Shown in pieces: positions 49,701 through 59,169 of a DNA stretch of 64,000 bases (position 1 is its first letter; each line of letters starts with the position of its first letter). Under the pieces are notes generated by a model. That model was not told where the DNA came from and made no database searches. It saw nothing but the letters and a program-made list of their open reading frames with translations. A program made the translations under genes and the position numbers. Source of the stretch: Cannabis sativa (lineage: Eukaryota > Streptophyta > Magnoliopsida > Rosales > Cannabaceae); NCBI RefSeq assembly GCF_029168945.1, contig NC_083601.1:39173660-39237659 (forward strand), given 5' to 3'.

Positions 49701-49990
49701 TTGGTTCATTAGATTGGCCAACAATGCTTGACACCATGCCTTTCTTATCTAGGTAGTCTTTAAGGATGAGATTAAAGAAGTTCATAAGGCTATCTTAACT
49801 CTTATCAACGTATACTTGTCTCTGGCCTTTGTTGCCAAAAGCGACTAAATACTTTTAGCAATTGATGAATGGATAGCCAATCCATATCGTGTGCGATGTC
49901 ATGATCCTTCATTTCTAGCTCTATCAAGTCATTTGTCAGTTGTCTATTATTGAGTTTCATATATCCAATATGGGATCTACAATACTTTGT
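46772..49990 (-). pseudogene. Broken chromovirus pol polyprotein
   Basis: Read from high to low coordinates: the protease-RT linker (49564-49785, KVFLKDLPGIPSDSD), the reverse transcriptase with catalytic FIDD (about 49090-49110) and the [14 protein letters not shown] segment (48886-49071), RNase H with CDALKQGLGCVLMQ (about 48612-48680), a connection region (47995-48294), the integrase zinc finger with CLTCQQVK and the core with SDRGSVF and HPQTDGQSERT (47401-47988), and a C-terminal chromodomain-like segment with ATWVLEKDM (46772-47095). The frame is interrupted by single nonsense changes inside the integrase (about 47737 and 47991), by frameshifts, and by an AT dinucleotide run in the reverse transcriptase (about 49289-49307). 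The matching functions would be reverse transcription and integration, but this copy cannot encode them. Confidence 0.9.
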
Positions 49991-50029
49991 CGTTCCTTCC
50001 CCTCCAATGGGTTAGAGCCTCCTTCAAAT

Positions 50030-50890
50030 GTCAATAATATTTTTTTTTTAATACTTTCATATGGTGGCTCAAAGCAATGTGTTGACTGTTGAATTGAATT
50101 CCTCGTGCTTTACCGCTTATTGCAATGCAACTTTTCATCCTTAGCTTGGAGTCGTTCCCTAAGCTTCGACATTCTCTTTCACCAACTACTCGCAAAAACA
50201 AGCGTCCTCTCAACTCACTCTTACACGGTGCCTCTTCCATAATAGTACAACTCATTAGCCTTGTAGCTCGTCTCCTTCCTAAACTTCAGGTGTTGAAGCT
50301 CCTCCTTCTTGTTTGTTTCTATTTAGCTAACTTGATCGTCTAAGCAACACTAACTCATAATATTTAGTTCTAATTCTTCTACAATAAAATTCTTAAGAAA
50401 CGGCCTAACTATTTCTCTATAATATATATATATATATATATATATTTAGTAGATTAAATTTCTAAGAAACTAGCATAACTATTCTCTATAATAGGAAAAT
50501 TCTCCCTATTAGCATAACAGTTCACAAAATAATTTCTATTTATTCTAAGATAAATAACTAAATAGCTAAATAACTAAATAACAATAAATAAATACATAAA
50601 ATAAAATAATAAAACATTTTTTTTTTTAATATTTTTACTTAAAGAAAAGAAAATTTCTAGCCTTTCTAGTAATAATTTTTTTTTTTTTTAAAAAAAAATA
50701 TTTGATTTCATATGCATGGGTAGTACCTAAACTTGGTTATTGGTACTAAGGTCTCTGTAGTAAATGCAATTTTAAAATTACACAAGTACAAATAATAATG
50801 CAAACATATAATATGAGACTTACATGGTAGCAAGCGGAGACTTTTTAACCGATGTGTGTAACTCGTGAGAACGTTCTGGACCGATATAAC
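50030..50890 (-). other. Region where gag would be expected
   Basis: Between the primer site and the first pol remnant, no gag motif such as a CCHC zinc knuckle is visible. 50340-50700 is very AT-rich, with an (AT) array at 50422-50445 and A/T runs. Gag and most of the protease seem deleted or replaced, so the internal region is short for a chromovirus. Confidence 0.6.
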
Positions 50891-50894
50891 TGTG

Positions 50895-50906
50895 GCTCTG
50901 ATACCA
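50895..50906 (-). other. Primer-binding site for initiator tRNA-Met
   Basis: The minus strand reads TGGTATCAGAGC, complementary to the 3' end of plant tRNA-iMet, three bases inside the right LTR. This fixes the element's orientation as minus and makes 50910-53224 its 5' LTR. Confidence 0.92.
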
Positions 50907-50909
50907 AAC

Positions 50910-53224
50910 TGTAACGCCCGTACTTTTATAAAAATATTAATTTTGTTTACAAGTGTTAAACGCGGAAAATCATAATGTCGCATTTTTATTTAATACTTGA
51001 AAATATTCACAATCGGCCGCTTTTCGTACAAAAGACATAATAAATAATAACTAAAATAATTGCGACATAAGTTTAATAGCGTAAATAAATAAACAGCCTC
51101 TGCACCGCCCACAGCTTATATGGTCCTCGCCGAGTTCACACACACAAGCGTCCAAAATTCCACTCGCCACCGACTTTCTAAACTTTCAGTTACCTTGGTC
51201 TGCACATGGTAATTTGATAAGGGTGAGCTACTAAACTCAGTAAGGAAATGTGTGTCAGGTAGTCACATAAACAAAAACAAAACTTAATTAAAAATGCACA
51301 TGCTCATATATTGACAACTAGCAATACATAAACTTAACCATATCACTAGTAGCTAATAATTAGGTTCTAAGCTAAATCACATAAAATGATTACGCCCAAG
51401 TTCGACTTTGGCAAATAAACCCGAGCTATTGGACTAAATGGCGGAGGGTCAAGTTCGCAAAATCGTACCCACTACTAAATGGCCCCCTATCTACCATATA
51501 GACCCAAGAATCAAGTATTTAACCATTATCTTCTCGGTCAAACCATGTCACATAAACTATAATCTATCTAATTTAAATAATGTCAAACTACTATACATTA
51601 TTTAAATAACATAACAATCATAACTAAATAATGTGAATCTTATAAACACACTATTTACATACATACTTAAATAACATGAATCTTATAAACATATTATTTA
51701 AATATATACCTTTAGCAATGACCATGCTCTAATACTGTAAACATACATAAATAACATGAATCTTATAAACATATTATTTAAATATATATTATACGTACAT
51801 TAAATAACAAACAATAAAGAAATGCGTAAGACCTTAGTTAACTTCTCTTTTACTATTCCCACTCTTCCTATGAATGTTATTACATACAGAAAACTTAAGT
51901 TTTTCTACTTAATTTCCTTACCTCGAATGTGGAGTTCTAGCCTTGATTGCAATAAGAGTGATCCTTGAAAACCAATAATGAGTTTCTTATGAAAAACCTA
52001 AATTTTACACTTATTAATTAGAACATATCACAATAGTATATATATAAATATATATACACGAGACCTTAACTTTGAATCTATAAACCCAAAATTATAGAAT
52101 GATATACCTTAATTAGCTTCCAATGAGATCTAGTTGAGCACCAAAACTTGAACTTCAAATGATAGATGGTGACGCTAATATGATGTAAGATATATGAGAG
52201 GATGATATTAACTTAGTGTCTTAGCCTTGAGTTAATATGGACAAGAAAACAATGGTTTGTGGGTGGTGTTTGGTTTTATGGTGACATATTAAGCGGAGCT
52301 AAGGCTTCATTCTAAAATGAAATAAGTGAATATATGAGGGAGAGAATAATTGCAAGAGAATTTTGGTATGTAAATCCATAATAGAGATTGGTGTGAGCTA
52401 TGTTTACACTAATGACTCCTATTTATAGCCTTAAGCTTTAGTTAACTCACCCTAAGCTATATCCTTTAACTTATGCCACGATCCCCATCTAACCATAGTT
52501 AAACTTTATAAAGCTATTAAATTAAGCAATTAGATAAATATATTCATCCTTAGCCCCTAACTATTCGGTCAAAGCTTCAGTAATTCCCCAAATAAATCGA
52601 ATTGAAGTTAGCAATTGGTTTTTGATTTGTTAATTGGTGAGAGCTTTATCCTCTCTAGTTCCCACGTATACAATCTTACTAGACTAGGTTGTATAAGATT
52701 CTCCTTAAACTTCTAACTATCCTTAGTACAACTATTACTACTCAATAATGATTATAAAATCTTTTCCTAACTTAATAATATTACCATATCAAAGCACATA
52801 GTAATTTCAAATAATCCAAGTTATAAGAACGACACAATGCCTACAACTTGAAAGCAAGACTTACTCATAATTTGCCACCTGTACAATTTTAATTTTATGC
52901 TTAATTACTAACCACCCCATTACTTGTATTACACACATATACTGTATGGAAGTAGCTTACAAGCAACTAGCACCAATCCATCAAATAAACCCATCAATTT
53001 CTCAACTAATTTAAAAATCTAAATAATTCACTATAATTTACTATATCATGCTACACGTGCATGCTTTCCATGCATAACATAAAATCACTATAACTTTATT
53101 ATCGTAAATTTAAAGAAGGTCACTCTTTTACTAATTTATTCATCTATTCACTACTTCCACATCGAGATATCTAGACTATTCTAATAATAATTAAATAAGT
53201 AATTTTAATAATTGAGTTATTACA
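50910..53224 (-). repeat. LTR, right copy (5' LTR)
   Basis: 2315 bp, TG..CA termini, the partner of 44402-46736. As the 5' LTR it would carry the Pol II promoter of the element. It also lies directly downstream of LysM gene 4 in the same direction, so it may supply that gene's 3' end. Confidence 0.95.
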
Positions 53225-53229
53225 GAAGA
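53225..53229 (+). repeat. Target-site duplication, right copy (GAAGA)
   Basis: An exact match to 44397-44401. Seven bases separate it from the stop codon of LysM gene 4. Confidence 0.9.
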
Positions 53230-53236
53230 TGATCGA

Positions 53237-53714
53237 TTAGACGAGTGTGCCATCAACACAAAGCCATTGACTAACGAAGAGGGCAGCACAGTTGAGGTTT
53301 GGGTTGATGGAAGTGAAAAAATCGGTTGTGAGCTTGAACTTTTGTGTCACTGCAAAACAAGTGTCTCCATCTTTAACACCATAAACTGAATTACACACTG
53401 GGGTCGATGGTAATGGCAGCACTGGTACTGCCTTTCCATGTCCACTTGCGAATCCTTCATACATATAAAAATAAATAAAATTTAATAATTATAAGAATAA
53501 TGAATAAATGAATGCATATTATTAATACTACAAGAAGCTCAATTTTCTTTTTTTGAAAAGACACATAGTAATTTTTAAAAATGACCCAATAATTTTGTTG
53601 CTAATTAATTGTTAAAGACTTACTTCCAAAGAGTCGGTTTTCAGCCATGGAAACTGCAAAAAGAAGAGAGATCATGAAAACCAAGCAAAGGGTTTTAATG
53701 TTAGAGTTGGCCAT
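53237..53714 (-). CDS. Small secreted LysM-domain protein 4
   Basis: Exon 1 (53624-53714) begins MANSNIKTLCLVFMI and encodes a signal peptide ending near VSMAEN. Exon 2 (53237-53454) follows a phase-1 intron of 169 bases. The product has 102 residues. The linker is longer than in the paralogues and rich in Pro and Val (VPVLPLPSTPV). The LysM domain has CNSVYGVKDGDTCFAVTQ, INPNLNC and LFVSQWLCVDGTLV, where a Ser replaces the Gly found in the other three genes. The four cysteines are kept. Secretion and glycan binding are inferred from the family. The coding part is intact, but an LTR retrotransposon lies just after the stop, so the original polyadenylation region is 8.8 kb away. Confidence 0.9.
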
Positions 53715-53796
53715 TTCTTTCTTCTGGCTGGTTTTTAATTTGAAATTCGCCTAATATTATCTTCTGAGTTTATGCTCTCTTTTAATTCTTAGTACG

Positions 53797-53804
53797 TATA
53801 TATA
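53797..53804 (-). promoter_or_regulatory. TATA box of LysM gene 4
   Basis: The minus strand reads TATATATA about 83 bases upstream of the start codon, within the type B block shared with gene 2. Confidence 0.65.
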
Positions 53805-53886
53805 GTGGAAACAAGTTCCAGATAATCCAATAAATTCGATAATATTAACAAGCAATATATAGCTAGCTGAAATCGGCTCCATTAAT

Positions 53887-53894
<8 letters not shown>

Positions 53895-53922
<28 letters not shown>
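53895..53922. repeat. (AT)14 microsatellite
   Basis: A pure AT array of 28 bases in the upstream region of LysM gene 4. A shorter AT tract occupies the corresponding place upstream of gene 2 (37700-37714). Confidence 0.9.
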
Positions 53923-53927
<5 letters not shown>

Positions 53928-54009
53928 CCTTAGCTAGCTGTAGATACAACACTGATCTTGTGAGTTGGGAATATTACAATCTAAGTGGATCATACATACA
54001 TACATAATA

Positions 54010-54946
54010 ATTCAAAATTAAACCATAAACCTACTTCTAATAAGAGTAAAATAAAAATTAATTGTTTCCTCTTCATCATTTTCCTATTCCAGCCAATATT
54101 CAATTTATCACAGCAAAAAGAAATTTAGTAAAATATACATGTTATTCATTAATTTATTAATGAAGAATTTTTAGTTTTAAGTTTTTTTTTTTTTGTTTAT
54201 GAAAAGTTTACTAAAATATAAATTTTTAAAAATTATTTTGTCGGAAAATTAAAAAAATTAAATAATTTAAGGTAACCAGTTACCTAAATAATAAATTATC
54301 ATATATTACTTTTAGTCTTTTACCGTAATATTTTAATTTCATAAAAAAAATTATATTAATATTTTTACTTAAATAGTATAAAAACTCATTATTATAAAAT
54401 GTTATTAGTATTAGTATTTCTCTCGTGAACATAATGTTGGGCTGGAAGACAACGCTATGGGCTTTGTTGAAGCTTCATTATTCGTGAATATTGTGGCTGT
54501 GGCTTTTGCAAATCATGTCGTATTGATGTCGTTTTTCAGCTTGATCTTGTTTTTTCAATTGTATGTCGTTTATCCGATTTAGTTTTTCTATGTTCATGTC
54601 GTTTCCCCTGACATTTTCAATTCTTTTTGTTTTTTTCTTGTTGTAAATGACATTTTGCAGAATATGTTGTTTTCATATTTTGTCATTTCTTGCAAATAAT
54701 GTCGTTTACCATTAATTTTGTCTTTTTATATGAGTTCAGCCTTTACACAAACAAATTGTTTGAGAAAGGACAACGCACCCGTCGACAGGCCACGGCTTAA
54801 TCTACCAACACATTATAATAATCTAATGCTATGATGATTATACTAAAGTAAATAACTCTAAAATTTTGATTTTGTGAGCGTTATAATTTTACATATTTTT
54901 TAATGATATAATAAGTATTTAATATTAATAAAAGTGTAATTCTTCT
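54010..54946. other. Intergenic DNA
   Basis: AT-rich, with a less biased stretch at 54430-54790 in which the word TGTCGTTT recurs several times. It may be LINE-derived. No gene is supported. Confidence 0.4.
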
Positions 54947-55560
54947 TCAAAATGGTTTTTTATTTTTTGTTAAGACTTGAAAGATCTTCAATAATATTGG
55001 TGAGTATAAAAGAACTAACCTTCCAAAATTCAAGAAAATCATTACATGATTGATTGAGATTTTATTTGGCCAAAACATGAGCCGAATAATTACAGTTTCT
55101 AGACAAGACATCCACAATATAGAAACATCTAAATCAGCAATCAAACTTAAAACATGACAAAAAAAAAAAAAGATTCCACCAAAGAGTTTGGAGCTTCTTA
55201 ATCGCCAAGACAAGAGATTTACAATCTGAGATCAGGTCGACGTCACGAAGCTCCAACCTTTGGATCACATTCAAGTCCGTAGAATTGGCTTCAAGTTCCC
55301 CCTTAATGACAAAAGAGGCATTGAACTTATAGATGAACAGCGCAAGCACACCTCCACTACCGTCCCAAGCCACGACCCCCACTGAACCCTTCCCATCGTT
55401 ATTTGCATAATCCACATTCACTCTAATTATGTCGGGTCTAGGAAGTCCCCAATGATTCGATTAAATTCCAAGGCCATCACTAAGAGACTGCACTGAAGCA
55501 CCAACAATAGTTTTCCAATAACTCAAAAAGGCCTCATTAATCTTGTTTTTCATGTTCTAA
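54947..55560 (-). mobile_element. LINE C-terminal RNase H remnant
   Basis: On the minus strand WGLPRPDIIRVNVDYANND leads into an RVT_3-type RNase H domain (55134-55421) with the first acidic residue in NVDYA, the second in KGELEAN and the third in LISDCKSL. The reading frame then shifts (overlapping frame at 54947-55213). This arrangement is typical of the C-terminus of plant L1 LINEs. The copy is truncated and frameshifted. Confidence 0.7.
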
Positions 55561-55844
55561 AGAGGCCATTACTCATTGTGATGGAAATTGGAGTTTTTGA
55601 ACCACATATTATGGTAAAGGACAGCATAAATAAATAGATCTAGATAAAAATATGTAGTATGAATTAGACTATTGTGTTGGTAAATTAATAAATTCAAATT
55701 GGAGTTTCTATTGACAAATTGAATGAAAACTAAAATTTTACTAATATTAGATACTTATAACGTTAAAAAAAAAGTTATTGAATTAATACTTATTAATAAA
55801 CACAAAAATTTAGGTACAACAATAATCCATTATATTATATTTAG

Positions 55845-56760
55845 TGGTTATCCAATTAAATTTACATTATTTTACTCATAGTGCATTTGATCCGCACTAA
55901 GTGTAGATTTTATATATTGTATTTAATCTATTCTACGTAATAACTCAAATTCAATTTGCAAAAAATAACAAATTAAAGGAAGAAGGAAAACAAGTTAAAA
56001 TAAATAAAATAAAAAATAACAAATTTAAAGGGAAAAGAAAAAAAAAATGTATATATAGAAATGTTGAATTTTGTTTTAGATTATAATTTTCTTATATTAA
56101 GAATAAAATGATGTACTAAATTTTGAAATAATTTTCTCATATGTATATTTTTAAATTTCTATCTTTTAAATTAATTAAAATCTTAATTGTGTATATAATT
56201 TTTTTAAAAAAAATATATATATAGATAAACACTTTGACCTTTATGGGTACTAAATAAATTTAATTATAAACATTAATTTTAGAAATATTAAACCATTAAA
56301 TTTTAATCCGATAGCAAATAATAAAAGAAATTTTTTAATTTTTATATTTAATTTAACTACTTAATTTAAAAAAAAAAAAATCAAAAAATACATCTTTTTA
56401 CACTATATAAAAATATATTTAAATAAAACATATTTAAGTCAAACTCACTTTTTTATTATTTTTTGCCAAAATTTTTATTTTGTTATTATTTTTTTCAACC
56501 GATGAAATAAATTCCGTCTATATAATGTAAACATTAAGAGATTTTTTTAATTAAATATAAAAATTAAGTATAAAAATTCAAAATTTTTTAATATTACCGT
56601 AATATCTAGATATATATATAGATATTTAGGGATTAGATTAAATCGATTACTTTTACATCTCAATTAACATCCCATAAGTACAAGTGTGAATTTTAAATTT
56701 TACAATCTAATCTACACAAATTCTAATATCTATGTTTTATGGAGTGGATTGAATGGGATT
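55845..56760. repeat. Worn copy of the TAGGGGTGT hAT-like family
   Basis: TACTCATAGTGCATTTGATCCGCACTAAGTGTAGATTTTAT and the A-rich stretch after it match 20360-20690 in order. At the far side, 56640-56770 holds ATCTAATCTACACAAATTC and GGATTGAATGGGATTAAAT words in inverted sense. Termini are no longer recognisable. No gene lies in this region. Confidence 0.5.
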
Positions 56761-56938
56761 AAATTAGATATTTAATTTATTAGTCAAAGCTCTTTTTGGG
56801 TGATGTTGCATATAAGCCCAAAATGAAAACGAAAAAAAAGAACAAATATCATAAAAATCCAGCAACAAAATAATACAATAGATGCGAATTGTTTTGATAA
56901 AGGTTATTTACATTACATTGACAAGTGTGTAGAGGGTC

Positions 56939-57235
56939 TTAACTTAGTGCCCAACAATTCAAGTACATAACAGTTTGAAGAGACTCCTCAGCTTTTCTCG
57001 TACTCTTATTTGTTGCAGCAGTAACAGCCCCAGCATTTAATACATCATTCGACTGATAACCATTAATGCCTGATAAGCACTGTATCAATCTGATTTTATG
57101 AATAGATGGATTAATTATGTTACCCGAAAGCCACTTTGACTTTGAGTCGTAGTAATTTGTATCCGTAGTCGTATGACCAGCTTCCATTGTGGCTACGCTG
57201 GTTCTCAAGCTTCCTCTGCTCGAACAACTCATCAT
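56939..57235 (-). CDS. Wound-induced polypeptide (DUF3774/WIP family)
   Basis: A single-exon frame of 98 residues. The C-terminus RKAEESLQTVMYLNCWALS fits the diagnostic DUF3774 ending (EESLR.VMYLSCWGPN in family members). The N-terminus MMSCSSRGSLRTSVATMEAG fits the family's short amphipathic start with a conserved Ser/Ala-rich, V..ME core. Members are small proteins of about 80-110 residues induced by wounding. The middle (residues 25-70) is not conserved. There is no signal peptide or membrane segment. Either of two adjacent ATG codons could be the start, and the first is used here. A longer frame on the same strand (57120-57302) is a shadow. The last residues ALS instead of GPN are unusual. 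Confidence 0.8.
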   Translation of the reverse strand: MMSCSSRGSLRTSVATMEAGHTTTDTNYYDSKSKWLSGNIINPSIHKIRLIQCLSGINGYQSNDVLNAGAVTAATNKSTRKAEESLQTVMYLNCWALS

Positions 57236-57310
57236 GATTCAATTGTAATAAGTATGGATTAATTAGGTAAGTGTAGGAAGATAACGTTTTTGGAGTTATC
57301 ATGTGTCAAA

Positions 57311-57320
57311 CTTATATATA
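57311..57320 (-). promoter_or_regulatory. TATA box of the WIP gene
   Basis: The minus strand reads TATATATAAG about 76 bases upstream of the start codon, a good spacing for a compact plant gene. Confidence 0.65.
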
Positions 57321-57321
57321 G

Positions 57322-57642
57322 GGAAAAAAATAAAGAGTGTAATCAGTTGGCCGAGAAAAGCGGTTTGTAGTATGAAACCCATGGATTCTACTTTTACCAT
57401 TGGCGATATTTTATTCATTTTTAATTTAAAAAAGACACAAAATATCCAAATGGTGTTTCTTGGCAAGAGCTAGCTGAGAGTAGCCAAAACGTGGCTGCCA
57501 AGATTAACATTCTATCTCACATATATATTTAATGGATATGGATATAATTCATGAAATGCGTCATTCATGATGTGGTTACATGCGATTCTTGCTTATTGTA
57601 CTAGCAAAAGAATGATAAAATTAAAATATATATCTAAAAAAA
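57322..57642. other. Upstream region of the WIP gene
   Basis: No gene. Probably promoter sequence read leftward. No single regulatory site is assigned. Confidence 0.4.
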
Positions 57643-57826
57643 AAGCATTGTTATTAGGCACTAGTGGTGTCTAACACCTTCTCGACATGTTGCGTTGCGA
57701 TTGACTAGCGATACTCCCTAAAAACTATTATATTAAATTATGCGGTACCCGATAGTTAATTGAACCAATAGCAATATTAATACATAACAGAGTGTTAGGC
57801 ACCAGTGGTACCCTTTAGCGTTTCTC
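57643..57826. mobile_element. Mutator-like MITE, copy 2
   Basis: 184 bp, homologous end to end with 2256-2437. It starts AAGCATTGTTATTAGGCACTAG and ends CCCTTTAGCGTTTCTC. The right end keeps the consensus better than copy 1. The A-rich flanks TCTAAAAAAA and TTCAAAAAAA fit a 9-10 bp duplication that has since changed. Confidence 0.8.
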
Positions 57827-57839
57827 TTCAAAAAAAAAA

Positions 57840-59169
57840 ACACATACAAATCATAAATGTGTACTATTTCATCCATGGGCGGTGATGTGGTTCCCCGTGG
57901 GTCATTCTCATTTTTCCAAGGCTCCTAAATGTAAATGTGGTAGCAAACGAAGTAAGAAATTAAGAATAGTCAGACAATATAAATGCTTGGGGGCCTTGGG
58001 CAAGTTTTGTATTGTACTAGTGCAGCAAATTTCGAAGGCACCCTAAATTCTTTTAAATGTGCATAATATTATAACCGTTATCAAATTTTTCTTTGTATTG
58101 GTTGGAACTTGTAGCGGTTCTGAATTTATTTTTGACCAATTAGTCTCCAAGAAGCTTATTTTGGACAAGTCTCCAATAAGCTTTGTATATACTAGTTGTC
58201 AAATTTTTTTGTTAAATGATAATCCCAAAAGATGCACTTTATGATTAATATTCTAAAATATAGTTTCACTTATACCACAGTATACAAAAATCATTTCAAG
58301 ATTTAGCAAACACAATGCATATCTCTTTTCTTTTCTCATTTTTTTGATAAGAATACTACTAATTTATTGATAATAGATTATTTTGTCATATTTATATCTA
58401 ATAATGTTTTTTTCGTTCAGAAAGCAACGAAAGGTGACATTCCACCTTATTTCCTGCCTCTCACAAATCGTGTAAAGAGACCGACCCATTCTTTTCTTAT
58501 TAATTAATTGTAATTAAAAATTAAAAATAAGCTCATTATTAAAAATCAAAATAAGTTTATTATTAATCAACCTTATTTGCATCATTTTTTGAAATGTCCT
58601 TGTAGCATTTTTCTTTTGGCGAGGTGAACTACATTTTTATTTTGCCTCACTTATTTGTCTTTTAGTCTTAGGACCGTTGAAGAAAAAGGGTTACAAACAA
58701 ATGAAACAGTGTATTAACTATTAAGCTCATCGGAAGGTTTTTCTGATATTGCGGACTAATCATACTTGTCTGTCTAAAACTACAGAAGCCGCAACCCAAA
58801 TCTTCCTGGAACCATCTATTAGGCCGAAATAAGGTATTATAAAGAAAAAGAAAAGAACAAAGAACTATATATAGAAGTGCATTTAACACTTCAAAGACTG
58901 GCAGACCAATTTTGTCATTTACAACCCATTAGACTCAATTTTATTTCTTAAAATAAAAGAAACAAAATCACTTTATCTACAGGCAGGTATTGAAATCCAA
59001 GTTCTGAGTTCCTCAACTATGAAAGCTTCTCCAGGAAATTTTTTTTTACACTGACTTATATTGTAAAGTCCTAATATGTTATATATTTTTTTTGAGAAGA
59101 TAGTAATAGATATTGATTCCCATCCAATCACAGAACAATAAAAACAACGGCAAGGAAAGAAGCACCACA
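57840..59169. other. Intergenic DNA and 3' flank of the VAP gene
   Basis: No gene is supported. The less AT-rich interval 58660-59169 directly precedes the stop codon of the VAP gene and is presumably its 3' UTR and flank. The short minus-strand frames there are not conserved. Confidence 0.5.

Larger units (their letters stand above)
44402..53224 (-). mobile_element. Complete-ended Ty3/gypsy chromovirus LTR retrotransposon
   Basis: The element is 8823 bp, reads on the minus strand, and consists of LTR 44402-46736, an internal region of 4173 bp, and LTR 50910-53224. Both LTRs begin TGTAACGC and end TTACA. A primer site for tRNA-iMet, a polypurine tract and a 5-bp GAAGA duplication are all present, so this is one clean insertion. 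The pol domain order (reverse transcriptase, RNase H, integrase, chromodomain) places it among chromoviruses. Coding is broken in several places and gag is not recognisable, so it is non-autonomous. It lies immediately after the LysM gene 4 stop codon and in the same transcriptional direction. Confidence 0.95.
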
